Of a stretch of 64,000 nucleotides of DNA, positions 15,419 through 23,404 are shown in pieces. This DNA comes from Streptomyces scopuliridis RB72 (GTDB lineage Bacteria > Actinomycetota > Actinomycetes > Streptomycetales > Streptomycetaceae). Both the position numbers and the translations under genes were made by a program. A model generated the notes under the pieces. The model was not told the origin of the DNA, ran no database searches, and saw nothing but the letters and a program-made list of their open reading frames with translations. The DNA is taken from NCBI RefSeq assembly GCF_000718095.1, contig NZ_JOEI01000003.1:62001-126000 (forward strand), written 5' to 3'. Every line of letters begins with the position of its first letter. Positions within the stretch are counted from its first letter, which is position 1.

Positions 15419-15610
15419 ATGCCCGCCCGCGACACCTTCCACTCCGTGATGCGTATCGGCCCCGTGCAGATCGGCACTCACCGCGACCGCACCGGCCGCA
15501 CCGTCCACGCCGCCGTCTGCACTGCCGACCGCTGCGGCTGGTCCGCCGACTACTCCAGCCGGACCGCCGCCCAACTCGCCGCCCGTACCCACCGCTGCAC
15601 CGTCCGTTAG
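15419..15610 (+). CDS. Mobile element transfer protein (small, Cys/His)
   Basis: A 63-residue protein reading HSVMRIGPVQIGTHRDRTGR, then CTADRCGWSADYSSRTAAQL and HRCTVR. The CxxxxCG...HxC arrangement is typical of the short mobile element transfer proteins of Streptomyces AICEs and may bind zinc. It starts five bases after the preceding stop. Confidence 0.75.
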   Translation: MPARDTFHSVMRIGPVQIGTHRDRTGRTVHAAVCTADRCGWSADYSSRTAAQLAARTHRCTVR

Positions 15611-15622
15611 GAGACAGCGTCC

Positions 15623-15778
15623 ATGGACGTCCCCCTCTGGATCGCCCTGCTGGTCGTCGGCTACCTCGGCATCAAGCTCTTCCGCCCGCCGGCGTGGCTG
15701 ATCTGCGTGCTCCTCCTCGGCGGCTACCTCCTCGCCGACAGCCTCTTCGCCTCCGTCATCGACACCGCCGTCAAGTAG
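15623..15778 (+). CDS. Short two-helix membrane protein of the spread cluster
   Basis: A 51-residue protein. TAGGAGACAGCGTCC precedes ATG 15623. Almost all of it is hydrophobic: PLWIALLVVGYLGIKLF and WLICVLLLGGYLLADSLF separated by RPPA. Such two-span peptides are normal members of spd operons. Family not recognised. Confidence 0.7.
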   Translation: MDVPLWIALLVVGYLGIKLFRPPAWLICVLLLGGYLLADSLFASVIDTAVK

Positions 15779-15805
15779 CCCGCGCCCGGGAGAGGAGAAC
15801 CACCC

Positions 15806-16120
15806 ATGTTCCAGCCCAAGATCCCGACCATGCCGCAGCCCTCGGGCCTGGTCACCCCGCCCGCCGTCGTCCAGCCGACCACCATCACGCCGGGCACGCC
15901 TGCCCCGGCAACCGCCGCCGCCCCTGAGCCGTCCCGTCCGGTCGTACAGCTCACCCCCGGCACCGCGGTCGCGCTCGTCGGTGCCGGGACTGCCGTCGTC
16001 CTGGTCGTCGGCACCGTCCTGGTCTCGCTGCTCCTGGCGGTCGCCGTCACCAGCGCATCGGTCGCCGTCTGCGCGGTCGTCCTGCGCTCCCTGATCGCGT
16101 CCGACGCCAAACGCCGCTGA
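15806..16120 (+). CDS. spdD: SpdD-like membrane protein
   Basis: A 104-residue protein. A Pro/Ala/Thr-rich N-terminal half (IPTMPQPSGLVTPPAVVQPT) precedes a long hydrophobic stretch (about residues 50-95, AVALVGAGTAVVLVVGTVLV, SLLLAVAVTSASVAV) and a basic end. This is the layout of SpdD-like spread proteins. AGAGGAGAACCACC precedes the start. Confidence 0.75.
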   Translation: MFQPKIPTMPQPSGLVTPPAVVQPTTITPGTPAPATAAAPEPSRPVVQLTPGTAVALVGAGTAVVLVVGTVLVSLLLAVAVTSASVAVCAVVLRSLIASDAKRR

Positions 16121-16126
16121 CCGGCC

Positions 16127-16166
16127 CCCGGGCGGCCTCGATACCGCCAAGCATCCGCCGCCCGGG
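16127..16166. repeat. Inverted repeat upstream of repSA
   Basis: CCCGGGCGGC (16127-16136) pairs perfectly with GCCGCCCGGG (16157-16166) across a 20-nt loop in the 87-bp gap before the replication initiator. It could be an attenuator hairpin or part of a replication origin. Confidence 0.5.
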
Positions 16167-16207
16167 AGCCGTGCCCACCGATCGATCAACCGGAAGGAAC
16201 CCCCAGC

Positions 16208-17614
16208 ATGGCCCACCGGCCCTCACCCTCGAAACAGAAGCGGCCCATGCCCGCCCCACAGCTCGACCCGACCGTCCTCGGGGACGTCCTCCGGGTGGCC
16301 TCGGCCTCCGACTACACCCGCTGGGAGGACCAGATCCGCCGCACCGGCGGCTGTGCCGACCCCGTCCATCTGAGCGGCTGGGTAACCCACAAGGACAAGA
16401 CCACCGGCGAGACCCTGCACCGCTACTCGACCGCGTACGAGCCGGGCGGGCGCCTCCGCATCGCCTGCGGCAACCGCCGTGCCTCCCGCTGCCCCTCCTG
16501 CGCCTGGACCTACGCGGGCGACACCTACCACCTGATCCGTGCCGGCCTCGCCGGAGACGACCGCCGCGACATCACCGCCGCCGTCCGCGACCACCCGCGC
16601 GTCTTCGCCACCCTCACCGCACCCTCGTTCGGCCCTGTCCACAACCGCCCCGACCGGGGCAACTGCCGGTGCGGTACGGCGCACGCCTCGGACTCCGGAG
16701 ACCTGGGCTCCGCCCTTGATCCGGAGACCTACGACTACGCGGGCGCCGTGCTCTTCAACAACCATGCCGGGGAGCTCTGGCAGCGTTTCACCACCCGACT
16801 CCGCCGCGAACTCGCCATCCACGCAGGAATCCCACGCCGTGAGCTGGGCGACCATCTCCGCGTCTCCTTCGGCAAGGTCGCCGAATTCCAGAAGCGTGGA
16901 GCCCTCCACTTCCACGCCGTCGTACGTCTCGACGGCCCCGAGGGACCTCGTACGCCGCCGCCCGCGTGGGCCACGGTTGATCTCCTCACCGACGCTATAC
17001 GCGCCGCAGCCGCGCACTCGTACACGTCGGTCTCTGTCCCGGCTGCCGGTGAACAGTCGGCCCGGACCTTCCGGTGGGGCCGACAGCTCGACGTCCGCCC
17101 GGTCAAGGCCTTCGGCGACGGTTCAGATGTCACCGAACAGGCTGTTGCCTCGTACGTGGCCAAGTACGCCACCAAAGCCGCCGAGAACACCGGCACCCTG
17201 GACTGCCGCATCGGCGAGCTCGCCGAACTCGACCGCCACCGCGTTCCCGATCACACCCGTCGGCTCATCACCGCATGCCGTGAGCTCGACAGCCTCTATC
17301 CGGATCGGCGCCTCTGGGCCTGGGCGCACATGCTCGGCTTTCGCGGCCACTTCTCGTCCAAGTCCCGCACCTACTCGACCACCCTCGGCGCCCTCCGCCA
17401 GGAACGCGCCAACTACCGCGCTTCACAGGAAGCGACCGTCCTCGGCCTGGCCGACCGTGAACCGGACACCCTGACGGACTGGCAGTACGTCGGCCACGGG
17501 CACACCCCCGGCGAAGGAGCTCTGGCCGCCACCATCGCCCGTGACCTCCAGACCAACCGCGAGACCGCCCGCGACGTACTGAAGGAGCGCACTGCCAACG
17601 AGGGGGAGTGGTGA
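16208..17614 (+). CDS. repSA: Rolling-circle replication initiator (RepSA)
   Basis: A 468-residue initiator. Visible features are a Cys-rich part (CGNRRASRCPSCAWTYAGDT), the metal-binding HUH-like motif GALHFHAVVRLDG (H234, H236), and the catalytic-tyrosine motif ASYVAKYATKAAE (Y316, Y320), in the order known for RepSA-type rolling-circle proteins. GGAAGGAACCCCC precedes ATG 16208. It nicks the double-strand origin so that the excised element replicates before transfer. It overlaps the xis start. Full length. Confidence 0.92.
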   Translation: MAHRPSPSKQKRPMPAPQLDPTVLGDVLRVASASDYTRWEDQIRRTGGCADPVHLSGWVTHKDKTTGETLHRYSTAYEPGGRLRIACGNRRASRCPSCAWTYAGDTYHLIRAGLAGDDRRDITAAVRDHPRVFATLTAPSFGPVHNRPDRGNCRCGTAHASDSGDLGSALDPETYDYAGAVLFNNHAGELWQRFTTRLRRELAIHAGIPRRELGDHLRVSFGKVAEFQKRGALHFHAVVRLDGPEGPRTPPPAWATVDLLTDAIRAAAAHSYTSVSVPAAGEQSARTFRWGRQLDVRPVKAFGDGSDVTEQAVASYVAKYATKAAENTGTLDCRIGELAELDRHRVPDHTRRLITACRELDSLYPDRRLWAWAHMLGFRGHFSSKSRTYSTTLGALRQERANYRASQEATVLGLADREPDTLTDWQYVGHGHTPGEGALAATIARDLQTNRETARDVLKERTANEGEW

Positions 17615-17838
17615 CCGTGGCGGACCGACTGCTCACCGTGAATCAGGTCGCCGAACGCCTCGGCACCGGTCTCCGCTTCCCTCGCCGGCTCATCGAGGAA
17701 CGCCGCATCACGTTCGTCAAGGTCGGCCGACACGTCCGCATCCCCGAGAGTGCCGTGGAGGAGTACGTCAGTGCCCACACGGTGGCGCCGATCGTCCTGC
17801 GGCCCGCCTCGGCGTACCTGTACCGGAGGGCTGCCTGA
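17611..17838 (+). CDS. xis: Excisionase (Xis), helix-turn-helix
   Basis: A 75-residue MerR/excise-type DNA-binding protein: LLTVNQVAERLGTGLRFPRR, RRITFVKVGRHVRIPESAVE. It overlaps the end of repSA and its stop overlaps the integrase start (TGATG), the usual xis-int coupling. The exact start is uncertain (GTG 17608, 17611 or 17617); AGGGGGA lies at 17601. Confidence 0.88.
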   Translation: MTVADRLLTVNQVAERLGTGLRFPRRLIEERRITFVKVGRHVRIPESAVEEYVSAHTVAPIVLRPASAYLYRRAA

Positions 17839-18998
17839 TGGCCGCGAAGCGTAAGTCCCGACGCGCCTTCGGTCGGATCCGGAAGCTGCCGTCCGGCCGG
17901 TTCCAGGCTCGGTATCCGGGGCCTGACGGCGTGCTGCGTGCCGCTGATCAGACGTTCGCGACAACGACGGACGCCGATCGCTGGCTGGCACGGAAGCGTA
18001 TCGAGATGGAGGAGGGACGCTGGCTCGACCCCGCCGAGGGACGGACCACCGTCCGCGATTGGTCGGCACGATGGCTCACCGCGGTCTCCCCGCAGCTCAA
18101 GCACAAGACACAGGCGTCGTACCGATCCCTGATCAACTCGCTGATCGTTCCGGCGCTCGGTGACCGTGAGCTTTCCAGCCTCCGGCCGATCACCATCGTC
18201 GAATGGGTCGGTGCGATGAAGACCCGTGGTCTCAGCGCATCGCGGATCAGGCAGGCCTACCGGGTGCTCTCGCAGATCATGCGGGCGGCCGTCGACAACG
18301 AGATGATCGGGCAGACCCCGTGCAGGGGCGTGAAGCTGCCGCGCATGCCGCAGACCGAGCCGCATATCCTCACCCCGATGGAAGCCTCACGGATCGTGCG
18401 GAGCGCGACGAAACCGCATGACCTGCTGATCTCCTTGCTCGCCTACGCGGGTCTGCGGGTCGGGGAGGCGTTCGCGTTGCGGCGAGCGGACATCGACGTG
18501 TCCGGCGGCCTGGTCCTCGTCGACGAGAACCTGGCCGAAGCGAACGGCACCCTCGTCTTCGACACTCCCAAGTCCCATCAGAAGCGGGTTCTGCGGATCG
18601 GGCCGTCACTCGCGGCGCGGATCGGCCGGCACCTGGAGACGCTGTCGGGTGGGGAGGACGCCCTCCTCTTCGTCACGCCTGGCGGCAAGCCTCTGCGCTA
18701 CAACCAGTGGCGCAAGGCGTACTTCGATCCCGCCGTGGCGACTGCCGGGCTCACTGACGTCACGCCGCACGACCTCCGGGCCTCGCATGGGACGTGGGTC
18801 GCCGACCGGTACGGCGTGATGACCGCCGCGCACCGGCTCGGGCACTCGAACGCGAGCGTTACCACTCGGCACTACGCCCGGCCGGTCGCCGGTCGGGATG
18901 AGCAAGTAGCGGAAGCGTCGGACTTCTGGCTCAACGGGCACGATCACAAGCGGACAGACAGAGGGCCCGAGGACGATGACGGATCCACTTCTGTCTGA
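17838..18998 (+). CDS. int: Tyrosine site-specific integrase
   Basis: A 386-residue tyrosine recombinase with an arm-binding N-terminus, a core-binding SAM-like domain (about residues 70-165) and a catalytic domain. Catalytic residues are visible: R207 in GLRVGE, H311 and R314 in HDLRASHGTW, H336 in RLGHSN and nucleophile Y346 in TTRHYAR. It recombines attP with the 3' end of tRNA-Ser(UGA), and with Xis excises the element. It lies 570 bp from attR, as expected. Confidence 0.95.
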   Translation: MAAKRKSRRAFGRIRKLPSGRFQARYPGPDGVLRAADQTFATTTDADRWLARKRIEMEEGRWLDPAEGRTTVRDWSARWLTAVSPQLKHKTQASYRSLINSLIVPALGDRELSSLRPITIVEWVGAMKTRGLSASRIRQAYRVLSQIMRAAVDNEMIGQTPCRGVKLPRMPQTEPHILTPMEASRIVRSATKPHDLLISLLAYAGLRVGEAFALRRADIDVSGGLVLVDENLAEANGTLVFDTPKSHQKRVLRIGPSLAARIGRHLETLSGGEDALLFVTPGGKPLRYNQWRKAYFDPAVATAGLTDVTPHDLRASHGTWVADRYGVMTAAHRLGHSNASVTTRHYARPVAGRDEQVAEASDFWLNGHDHKRTDRGPEDDDGSTSV

Positions 18999-19012
18999 AC
19001 GTCGACGGGTTT

Positions 19013-19043
19013 GTAGGGGTGTCTCGTGAAGAGGCGCCCCTAC
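19013..19043. terminator. Hairpin after int
   Basis: GTAGGGGTGTCTC pairs with GAGGCGCCCCTAC across a GTGAA loop, 15 bases after the integrase stop, with G-U pairs accommodated. It also faces the end of the minus-strand gene at 19040, so it can serve both. Confidence 0.7.
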
Positions 19044-19366
19044 TTCTCTTTGGTCTCCAGCTCTGTCGTGCGGCCCTTTTCCCAAGCCGTGAGCCAGCGC
19101 GAGTCCGCGTCGAAACCGTCGGGACGCTGGTGACCACAGGCCGCCGTGCGCCCTTCCTGGTCGATGACCTCGGCGCTGAAGCCGGCATTCACCCACACGC
19201 TGATGCCTTGGTCATGAACCACGACGTTGAACGGCGCTTCCTCAGCCTCCGCCTCGGTCACAACGGTGAACACCTCGCCAGGGCGCATCCAATGATCCGT
19301 TCCCCACGGCTCAACCCATACGCACAATAGGCTGTCCGTCTCGTTACCCACGCTCGTTCTTGGCAC
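19040..19366 (-). CDS. Hypothetical cargo protein at the right end
   Basis: A 108-residue protein in the opposite direction to int. It contains LLCVWVEPWGTDHWMRPGEV, APFNVVVHDQGISVWVNAGF and a charged C-terminus (EKGRTTELETKEK). GTG 19366 was used; an internal GTG would shorten it by five. The aromatic beta pattern looks like a real folded domain rather than a shadow frame. Family not recognised. Confidence 0.5.
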   Translation of the reverse strand: MPRTSVGNETDSLLCVWVEPWGTDHWMRPGEVFTVVTEAEAEEAPFNVVVHDQGISVWVNAGFSAEVIDQEGRTAACGHQRPDGFDADSRWLTAWEKGRTTELETKEK

Positions 19367-19467
19367 ATCAGGAAGCTACCGACCGCATCATCGGTTGGAC
19401 AGAGCCGATCAGCTGGACGGTTTCGGTTGGGGCGCGGAGAACCTGCTGGACCTGCTTGTCATGCGTA

Positions 19468-19488
19468 GGGGGCACGCAGGGGGCACGG
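19468..19488. promoter_or_regulatory. Right arm-type integrase sites (GGGCACG x2)
   Basis: Two copies of GGGCACG (19470, 19481) in a 20-bp stretch identical to 3932-3951. They lie about 80 bp inside attR, mirroring the left set. Role as integrase arm sites is inferred from placement. Confidence 0.6.
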
Positions 19489-19568
19489 TGAAAATGACGA
19501 TGGCTCCGGCGCTGCGCTATCGCCCCTCTGAGCTGCGGCGGAAGCCGCCGATCAGCCGCCCGGCAAAA

Positions 19569-19629
19569 GGTCTTGAAAACCGTCGTGGCAGCGATGTCAC
19601 CGTGGGTTCAAATCCCACACCCACCGCAG
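19569..19629. repeat. attR core, 61-bp direct repeat
   Basis: An exact copy of 3767-3827, carrying only the anticodon-loop-to-3'-end part of tRNA-Ser(UGA). The left half of a tRNA is missing, so this is not a second tRNA gene but the right junction of the element. Confidence 0.95.
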
Positions 19630-19652
19630 CAGGTCAGCGTAGGCGCTGGTCA

Positions 19653-19684
19653 GAAGGGGCGCTCCTCGGTGAGGGGCGCCCCTT
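19653..19684. terminator. Hairpin beyond attR
   Basis: GAAGGGGCGC with CCTC pairs with GAGG and GCGCCCCTTC (one T-G pair) about 25 bases past attR. Before integration it would have followed tRNA-Ser directly, so it is probably the ancestral tRNA terminator. The rest of 19630-19780 shows no gene. Confidence 0.6.
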
Positions 19685-19781
19685 CCGTGTTGGGCTGCGG
19701 CGGTGGGTGCTGGTTTCGGCGAGGATGGGTGTCCGTTGCGTTGAAGCGGCCGTGGCGCCGTGACTAGCGATCGGTGGATCA

Positions 19782-20450
19782 GTGATCAGCCCCCGCGTCA
19801 TTCAGCGGCGAGAGAGCGGCAGCGCTCCGCCGGGTCAGGTCTGGTACACGTCGTACGGTTCCAATACGTGCCTTGAGCGGCTCTCGTACTACATCGTCGG
19901 CGGACGGCCGCCGGGTGCCGCCAGGGCGTATCCCGGGTGCAGGGACACGCGGCTGCCGAGGGTGTCCGTGCCTGTGGAGCTCGACGGCGTTATGTATTTC
20001 GCCACCGAGTCGCCCGTCTGGGGTGGCGGGAGAGCGTTCTACGATCCCGGCGTCAGGGGAAGGGTGTTGGCGAGGGCGCACCTTGTCTCGGTGGGGCAGT
20101 TCTCGGATATCGCGGCGCAGGAGATGTACCGGGAGCCGGGGGTTGACCTCGACCTCACGGAAGCGCTGAGCGAGGGGCGGGCGGTGCTCGGGGGTGGGCG
20201 GTACGAGGCGCTCGTTTGTCCGGGGGCGTTGGACGGGGTCCCGGTGCTTACCTTCACCGCTCCGTGGAGCGTGGACGAGTTGGAGTGGAACAAGCCTTCG
20301 GCGTCCTACGTCAGGGTCCTGGGCTCTGGTCTGCTTGAGGCGGGCGCCTGGGATGTGGACACCGTCGCGCGCTATCTCGCGGCGTGCCCGGGTGCGGCCG
20401 GCCGATGGACCGCGCGTGAAGTCGAGGAACTGATCGCCGAGTCCGAGTGA
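19782..20450 (+). CDS. YGSN-motif (gamma-glutamylcyclotransferase-like) protein
   Basis: A 222-residue protein with VWYTSYGSNTCLERLSYYIV near the start. The YGSN motif is the hallmark of the GGCT-like fold, followed here by GGRPPGAARAYPGCRD. Streptomyces homologues are often mislabelled histone deacetylase. Several residues of the barrel are visible (GVMYFATESPVWGGG, RAHLVSVGQFSDIAAQEMYR). GTG 19782 is the first start after the element. Substrate unknown. Confidence 0.7.
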   Translation: MISPRVIQRRESGSAPPGQVWYTSYGSNTCLERLSYYIVGGRPPGAARAYPGCRDTRLPRVSVPVELDGVMYFATESPVWGGGRAFYDPGVRGRVLARAHLVSVGQFSDIAAQEMYREPGVDLDLTEALSEGRAVLGGGRYEALVCPGALDGVPVLTFTAPWSVDELEWNKPSASYVRVLGSGLLEAGAWDVDTVARYLAACPGAAGRWTAREVEELIAESE

Positions 20451-20665
20451 AGGGCGCCAGTCGCGGTCCCGGCTACGGCTGTTGAGCGGTCTCCTGGCGT
20501 CAGCATCGGGAAACGCCGAATTTACGGGGCGGGTCGTGGCGCGAAATGCGACTCGGTCACCTTTTCTCCCGGACCCTGATTGATCCATCCCATCAAGCAT
20601 TCCCGGCACTCCCGGCGATCCCGGCAGCCCAGCCAGTCCTGTCGATCCCGGAGAAGGGGTGCGGT

Positions 20666-21793
20666 ATGCGAGGAATTCTGCGTCGAACCGTCCTGCTGAC
20701 GGCCGTGATGGCCCTGACAGCAGGTACGGCCGCCGCCGCCGAGCACAGCAAGGCGCCGGTCAAACGGCCCAAGGTCGCGGTCATCGGCACCGGCGGGACG
20801 ATCGCCGGGGTGAGTAAGAGCCGGGTGGACTTCCAGGACTATCAGGCGGGCAAACTCCCCATTTCCGAGCTGGTGGGTGACCTCAAGCCCGAGGTGGACG
20901 GGATCGCGGACGTCTCCACCGTGCAGTTCGGCAACCAGGGTTCGAGCGGCTACTCCATAGCTGACTACCGCAGGCTGACCCAGACGGTCGACAACGCGCT
21001 GCGCTCGAACGACGCCGCGGTCGTCACCACCGGTACGGACACGATGGAAGAGTTCGCGTACTGGCTCGACCTGACCGTACGCAGCGACAAGCCGGTGATC
21101 CTCACCGGAGCGATGCGCCCGTGGACCGTCATCGGCACCGACGGTCCGGCGAACCTGTACAACGCCATCCAGCTCGCCGCCGGCCGTAAGACGACCTGCT
21201 TCGGCAGCGTCATCATGCTCAACGACGAGATCCAGGCCGCTCGTGAGGTCCGCAAGACGGACGCGCTGCGCATGGATACGTTCAACAGCGGTGCCAGCGG
21301 CGCCTTGGGCGTGGTGGACCAGGACCGCGTCCGGATCAACCGGGCGCCCGCGCGGGTCGACAAGTGCGGCAAGGCGAGCTGGAAGACGCCGTTCGACCTC
21401 GACAAGATCGTGGGCAAGGGGAAGAGCCTGCCGAAGGTGGAGATCGCCTACAGCTATCAGGACGCGGGCGGCGAGGCCATCAAGGCGTTCGCGGACTCCG
21501 GAGCGGACGGCGTGGTGACCGCGGGAACGGGCGCGGGCGGTATCTCTCCGGCCATGAGCAAGGCGCGTACCGAAGCGGCCAAGAACGGCACGGTGTTCGC
21601 CTCCACGACTCGTACGGGCAACGGGGCCGTCTACGACGACACGGCGGACGGCCGGCTCATCGGCGCGGCCGACCTCAGCCCGCAGAAGGCCCGCATCTTG
21701 CTTCTGCTCTCCCTCGCGGCTACCGATGACGTGGACAAGATGCGCGGCTGGTTCACCACCCTGGGTACGGCCGAGTTCAAGAGCCGCGGCTAA
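20666..21793 (+). CDS. Secreted type II L-asparaginase
   Basis: A 375-residue enzyme hydrolysing L-asparagine to aspartate and ammonia. A signal peptide (RRTVLLTAVMALTAGTAAAA) is followed by the first active-site motif IGTGGTIAG (nucleophile T45) and the second, VVTTGTDTMEE. VILTGAMRP and DGPANLYNAIQLA follow as in AnsB-type enzymes. ATG 20666 was chosen for GGAGAAGGGG before it; a longer frame from 20546 would hide the signal peptide. It stands alone and ends at a strong hairpin. Confidence 0.92.
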   Translation: MRGILRRTVLLTAVMALTAGTAAAAEHSKAPVKRPKVAVIGTGGTIAGVSKSRVDFQDYQAGKLPISELVGDLKPEVDGIADVSTVQFGNQGSSGYSIADYRRLTQTVDNALRSNDAAVVTTGTDTMEEFAYWLDLTVRSDKPVILTGAMRPWTVIGTDGPANLYNAIQLAAGRKTTCFGSVIMLNDEIQAAREVRKTDALRMDTFNSGASGALGVVDQDRVRINRAPARVDKCGKASWKTPFDLDKIVGKGKSLPKVEIAYSYQDAGGEAIKAFADSGADGVVTAGTGAGGISPAMSKARTEAAKNGTVFASTTRTGNGAVYDDTADGRLIGAADLSPQKARILLLLSLAATDDVDKMRGWFTTLGTAEFKSRG

Positions 21794-21815
21794 GTCCTGT
21801 CCGTCCGGACAGGAC
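21794..21815. terminator. Bidirectional hairpin after asparaginase
   Basis: GTCCTGTCCG pairs perfectly with CGGACAGGAC across two bases, immediately after the asparaginase stop and 8 bases before the end of the converging primase-domain gene. Confidence 0.75.
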
Positions 21816-21822
21816 CTGGTCC

Positions 21823-22764
21823 TCAGGGGCCCGCGGTGAGGCGGGCGGCCGAGGCGATGGTCGCGCGGGCTTCGTGTTCGGTCAGGCCGGTGTGTACGGC
21901 GGCGTCGACGAGGGGTTCCGTCAGCGTCTCGCCGAAGCCGTGTTCGTACGCGCGGCAGGCGGCCCAGAACAGCCGGGTGTTGCGCTGGCCCGCGTGTGCC
22001 GCGCGTACGAACTGCACCAGGCCGTGGCCGCGCGCGGGCTGTTCCTGGGCTGCGCCGGAGCGGTGCCGGTGGTGCGGAGCACGCGTAGGGGGCGCAGGGG
22101 GTGTGAGCAGGCGCAGAAGGGCGCGAGGGCAGGGCGCGGGCGCCAGGCCGGCCGTACCGGGGGCCGGCCGGTAGGCGCCGCGCGCCGTGACCGAGCCGGG
22201 GCCTACGAGATAGCCGCCCGCGCCGCGTACGTCGATGCCGGGGGCGAGCCGGCCCGCGGAGTTCGGTACGACGACGTTCGGCGGGCCCGTCAGCCAGATG
22301 TGACGGCCACCGCTGGGGGTGAGGACCACCACGGTCTCCGGGAGCGTGAACAGATGCTGGAGAGCCAGCTGCTGGAGCGCTGCCACCGAGTCGGGGGGTG
22401 CGTCGAAAGTTGAGTCCGGGGCTGAGTCAGGCGCCGGTTCCGCGGCCGGTTCCGAGGTGACGTCCAGGTCTATGCCGATGAGGTGGTGCGGCGGCCTGCC
22501 ACAGGCGATGCCGTAGCCGGTCGCCCAGGGCGCGGCGGCGAACAGGGAGCGTACGCCGGTGAGATCGGTGGTGGCGTCGTGCACGCCGTGGCCGGGACGC
22601 CCGCACTCGCCTCGGCAGAGAACCGGCTCGGGCTCGCCCCTGTGCGGTGAGCGCAGCGCGGGGAGCTTGGTGGAGGACAGCGGGAAGACGGGGAGCCCAC
22701 GCTCGGCGGCGGACAGCGCGTGCGCGAGGGCCAGGGTGGCGGTGTGCCGGGCGGTGATGGCCAT
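21823..22764 (-). CDS. Bifunctional DNA primase/polymerase domain protein
   Basis: A 313-residue protein of the prim-pol family. LALAHALSAAERGLPVFPLS opens the domain, a Cys cluster CRGECGRPGHGVHDATTD follows, and the catalytic region includes GIACGRPPHHLIGIDLDVTS. A His motif (SGGRHIWLTGP) and PGIDVRGAGGYLVGPGS follow. Such proteins are usual in phages and plasmids but also occur as single chromosomal genes in Streptomyces. ATG 22764 lacks a clear ribosome site; TTG 22782 is possible. C-terminus helical with HTGLTEHEARATIAS. Confidence 0.85.
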   Translation of the reverse strand: MAITARHTATLALAHALSAAERGLPVFPLSSTKLPALRSPHRGEPEPVLCRGECGRPGHGVHDATTDLTGVRSLFAAAPWATGYGIACGRPPHHLIGIDLDVTSEPAAEPAPDSAPDSTFDAPPDSVAALQQLALQHLFTLPETVVVLTPSGGRHIWLTGPPNVVVPNSAGRLAPGIDVRGAGGYLVGPGSVTARGAYRPAPGTAGLAPAPCPRALLRLLTPPAPPTRAPHHRHRSGAAQEQPARGHGLVQFVRAAHAGQRNTRLFWAACRAYEHGFGETLTEPLVDAAVHTGLTEHEARATIASAARLTAGP

Positions 22765-23089
22765 GGGTCTATGTTCGTACAAGCGTTCGAAGAAGGGAAG
22801 GGGGGTGGTTCGAGGCGGGAGGGTGAGGAGGCGCCGAAACGCTTCTTCCCTTGCGATGGAAGGGCTCGCGGTTCGGATCGCAACGTCCGGGCGAGGGCAG
22901 GTCGGGGCTTTGGGGGCGCATTAGGGGTTTATCGACATGTCCTCACGCTTGCGAGGGAATCAGGGGCTCCGGGGTGGTTCGCCGGGGATTCGGTGGGCAA
23001 TTCTGAGGTCGCGACGTCGTCACCACGACCGAGACAGTCGGCCAACTGCCTCGGAACAAGCCGTACTTCTGGTTCCTGGAGGAAATGTC
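22765..23089. other. Intergenic region, no gene seen
   Basis: 325 bases between divergent genes. The right part contains TTGCGAGGG and GAGGAAATGTC leading to the 23090 gene. I see no coding sequence with acceptable start or codon use and no repeat. Confidence 0.6.
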
Positions 23090-23404
23090 ATGGCAAGCTT
23101 CCGTACCGCCCGTGCCTTCGCCGCTGTCGCCGCGCTGCCCCTCGCCGCCGCGCTCTTCACCGGGGTCGCTCACGCCGACAACGGCGCCTTCTCCGGTGCT
23201 GGATCGAACGCGACCGTGGCCACGATCAGCGGCAGTGGGGTGGGCGGAAACAACCTCGGCAACTCGACGACGACGCAGCAGGTAGCGACCGGCGAAGGGG
23301 CGTCCAATCAGAACAACACCGCGAATGTGATCGGCTCGGGCTTCACGACGATCGACCAGTCCAACGAGAACGTCGCGGTGACCTTCAACAACCTCTGGTG
23401 GTGA
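23090..23404 (+). CDS. Small secreted Asn/Gly-rich protein
   Basis: A 104-residue protein with a clear signal peptide (RTARAFAAVAALPLAAALFT, cleavage after AHA) and a mature part of about 74 residues rich in Asn, Gly, Thr and Val: DNGAFSGAGSNATVATISGS, NNLGNSTTTQQVATGEGASN, ending VAVTFNNLWW. GGAGGAAATGTC precedes ATG 23090. It has no Cys. The polar beta-rich repeats recall small surface proteins of aerial hyphae (chaplins, rodlins), but the sequence matches neither. Unknown. Confidence 0.7.
   Translation: MASFRTARAFAAVAALPLAAALFTGVAHADNGAFSGAGSNATVATISGSGVGGNNLGNSTTTQQVATGEGASNQNNTANVIGSGFTTIDQSNENVAVTFNNLWW

Larger units (their letters stand above)
3767..19629. mobile_element. Integrated pSAM2-type AICE in tRNA-Ser
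   Basis: A 15.9-kb actinomycete integrative and conjugative element. It is bounded by a perfect 61-bp direct repeat whose left copy is the 3' end of tRNA-Ser(UGA) and whose right copy is a tRNA fragment. The expected AICE genes are present in the usual order: Pif-like Nudix, KorSA-like GntR, SCO3933-type regulator, FtsK-like Tra, spread proteins, RepSA initiator, Xis, Int. The remaining 7 kb is cargo: a GntR-controlled small-protein operon and an ABC-3C operon. All core genes look intact, so the element is probably functional. Confidence 0.95.

Noticed and set aside
19569..19629. A second tRNA-Ser gene at the right end of the element
   Set aside because: Only the anticodon-loop-to-3'-end part is present; the acceptor 5' strand and D-arm are missing, so it is the attR copy.
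21823..22764. Primase-polymerase gene as part of the AICE
   Set aside because: It lies 2 kb outside attR, beside the asparaginase gene, and has normal chromosomal composition.
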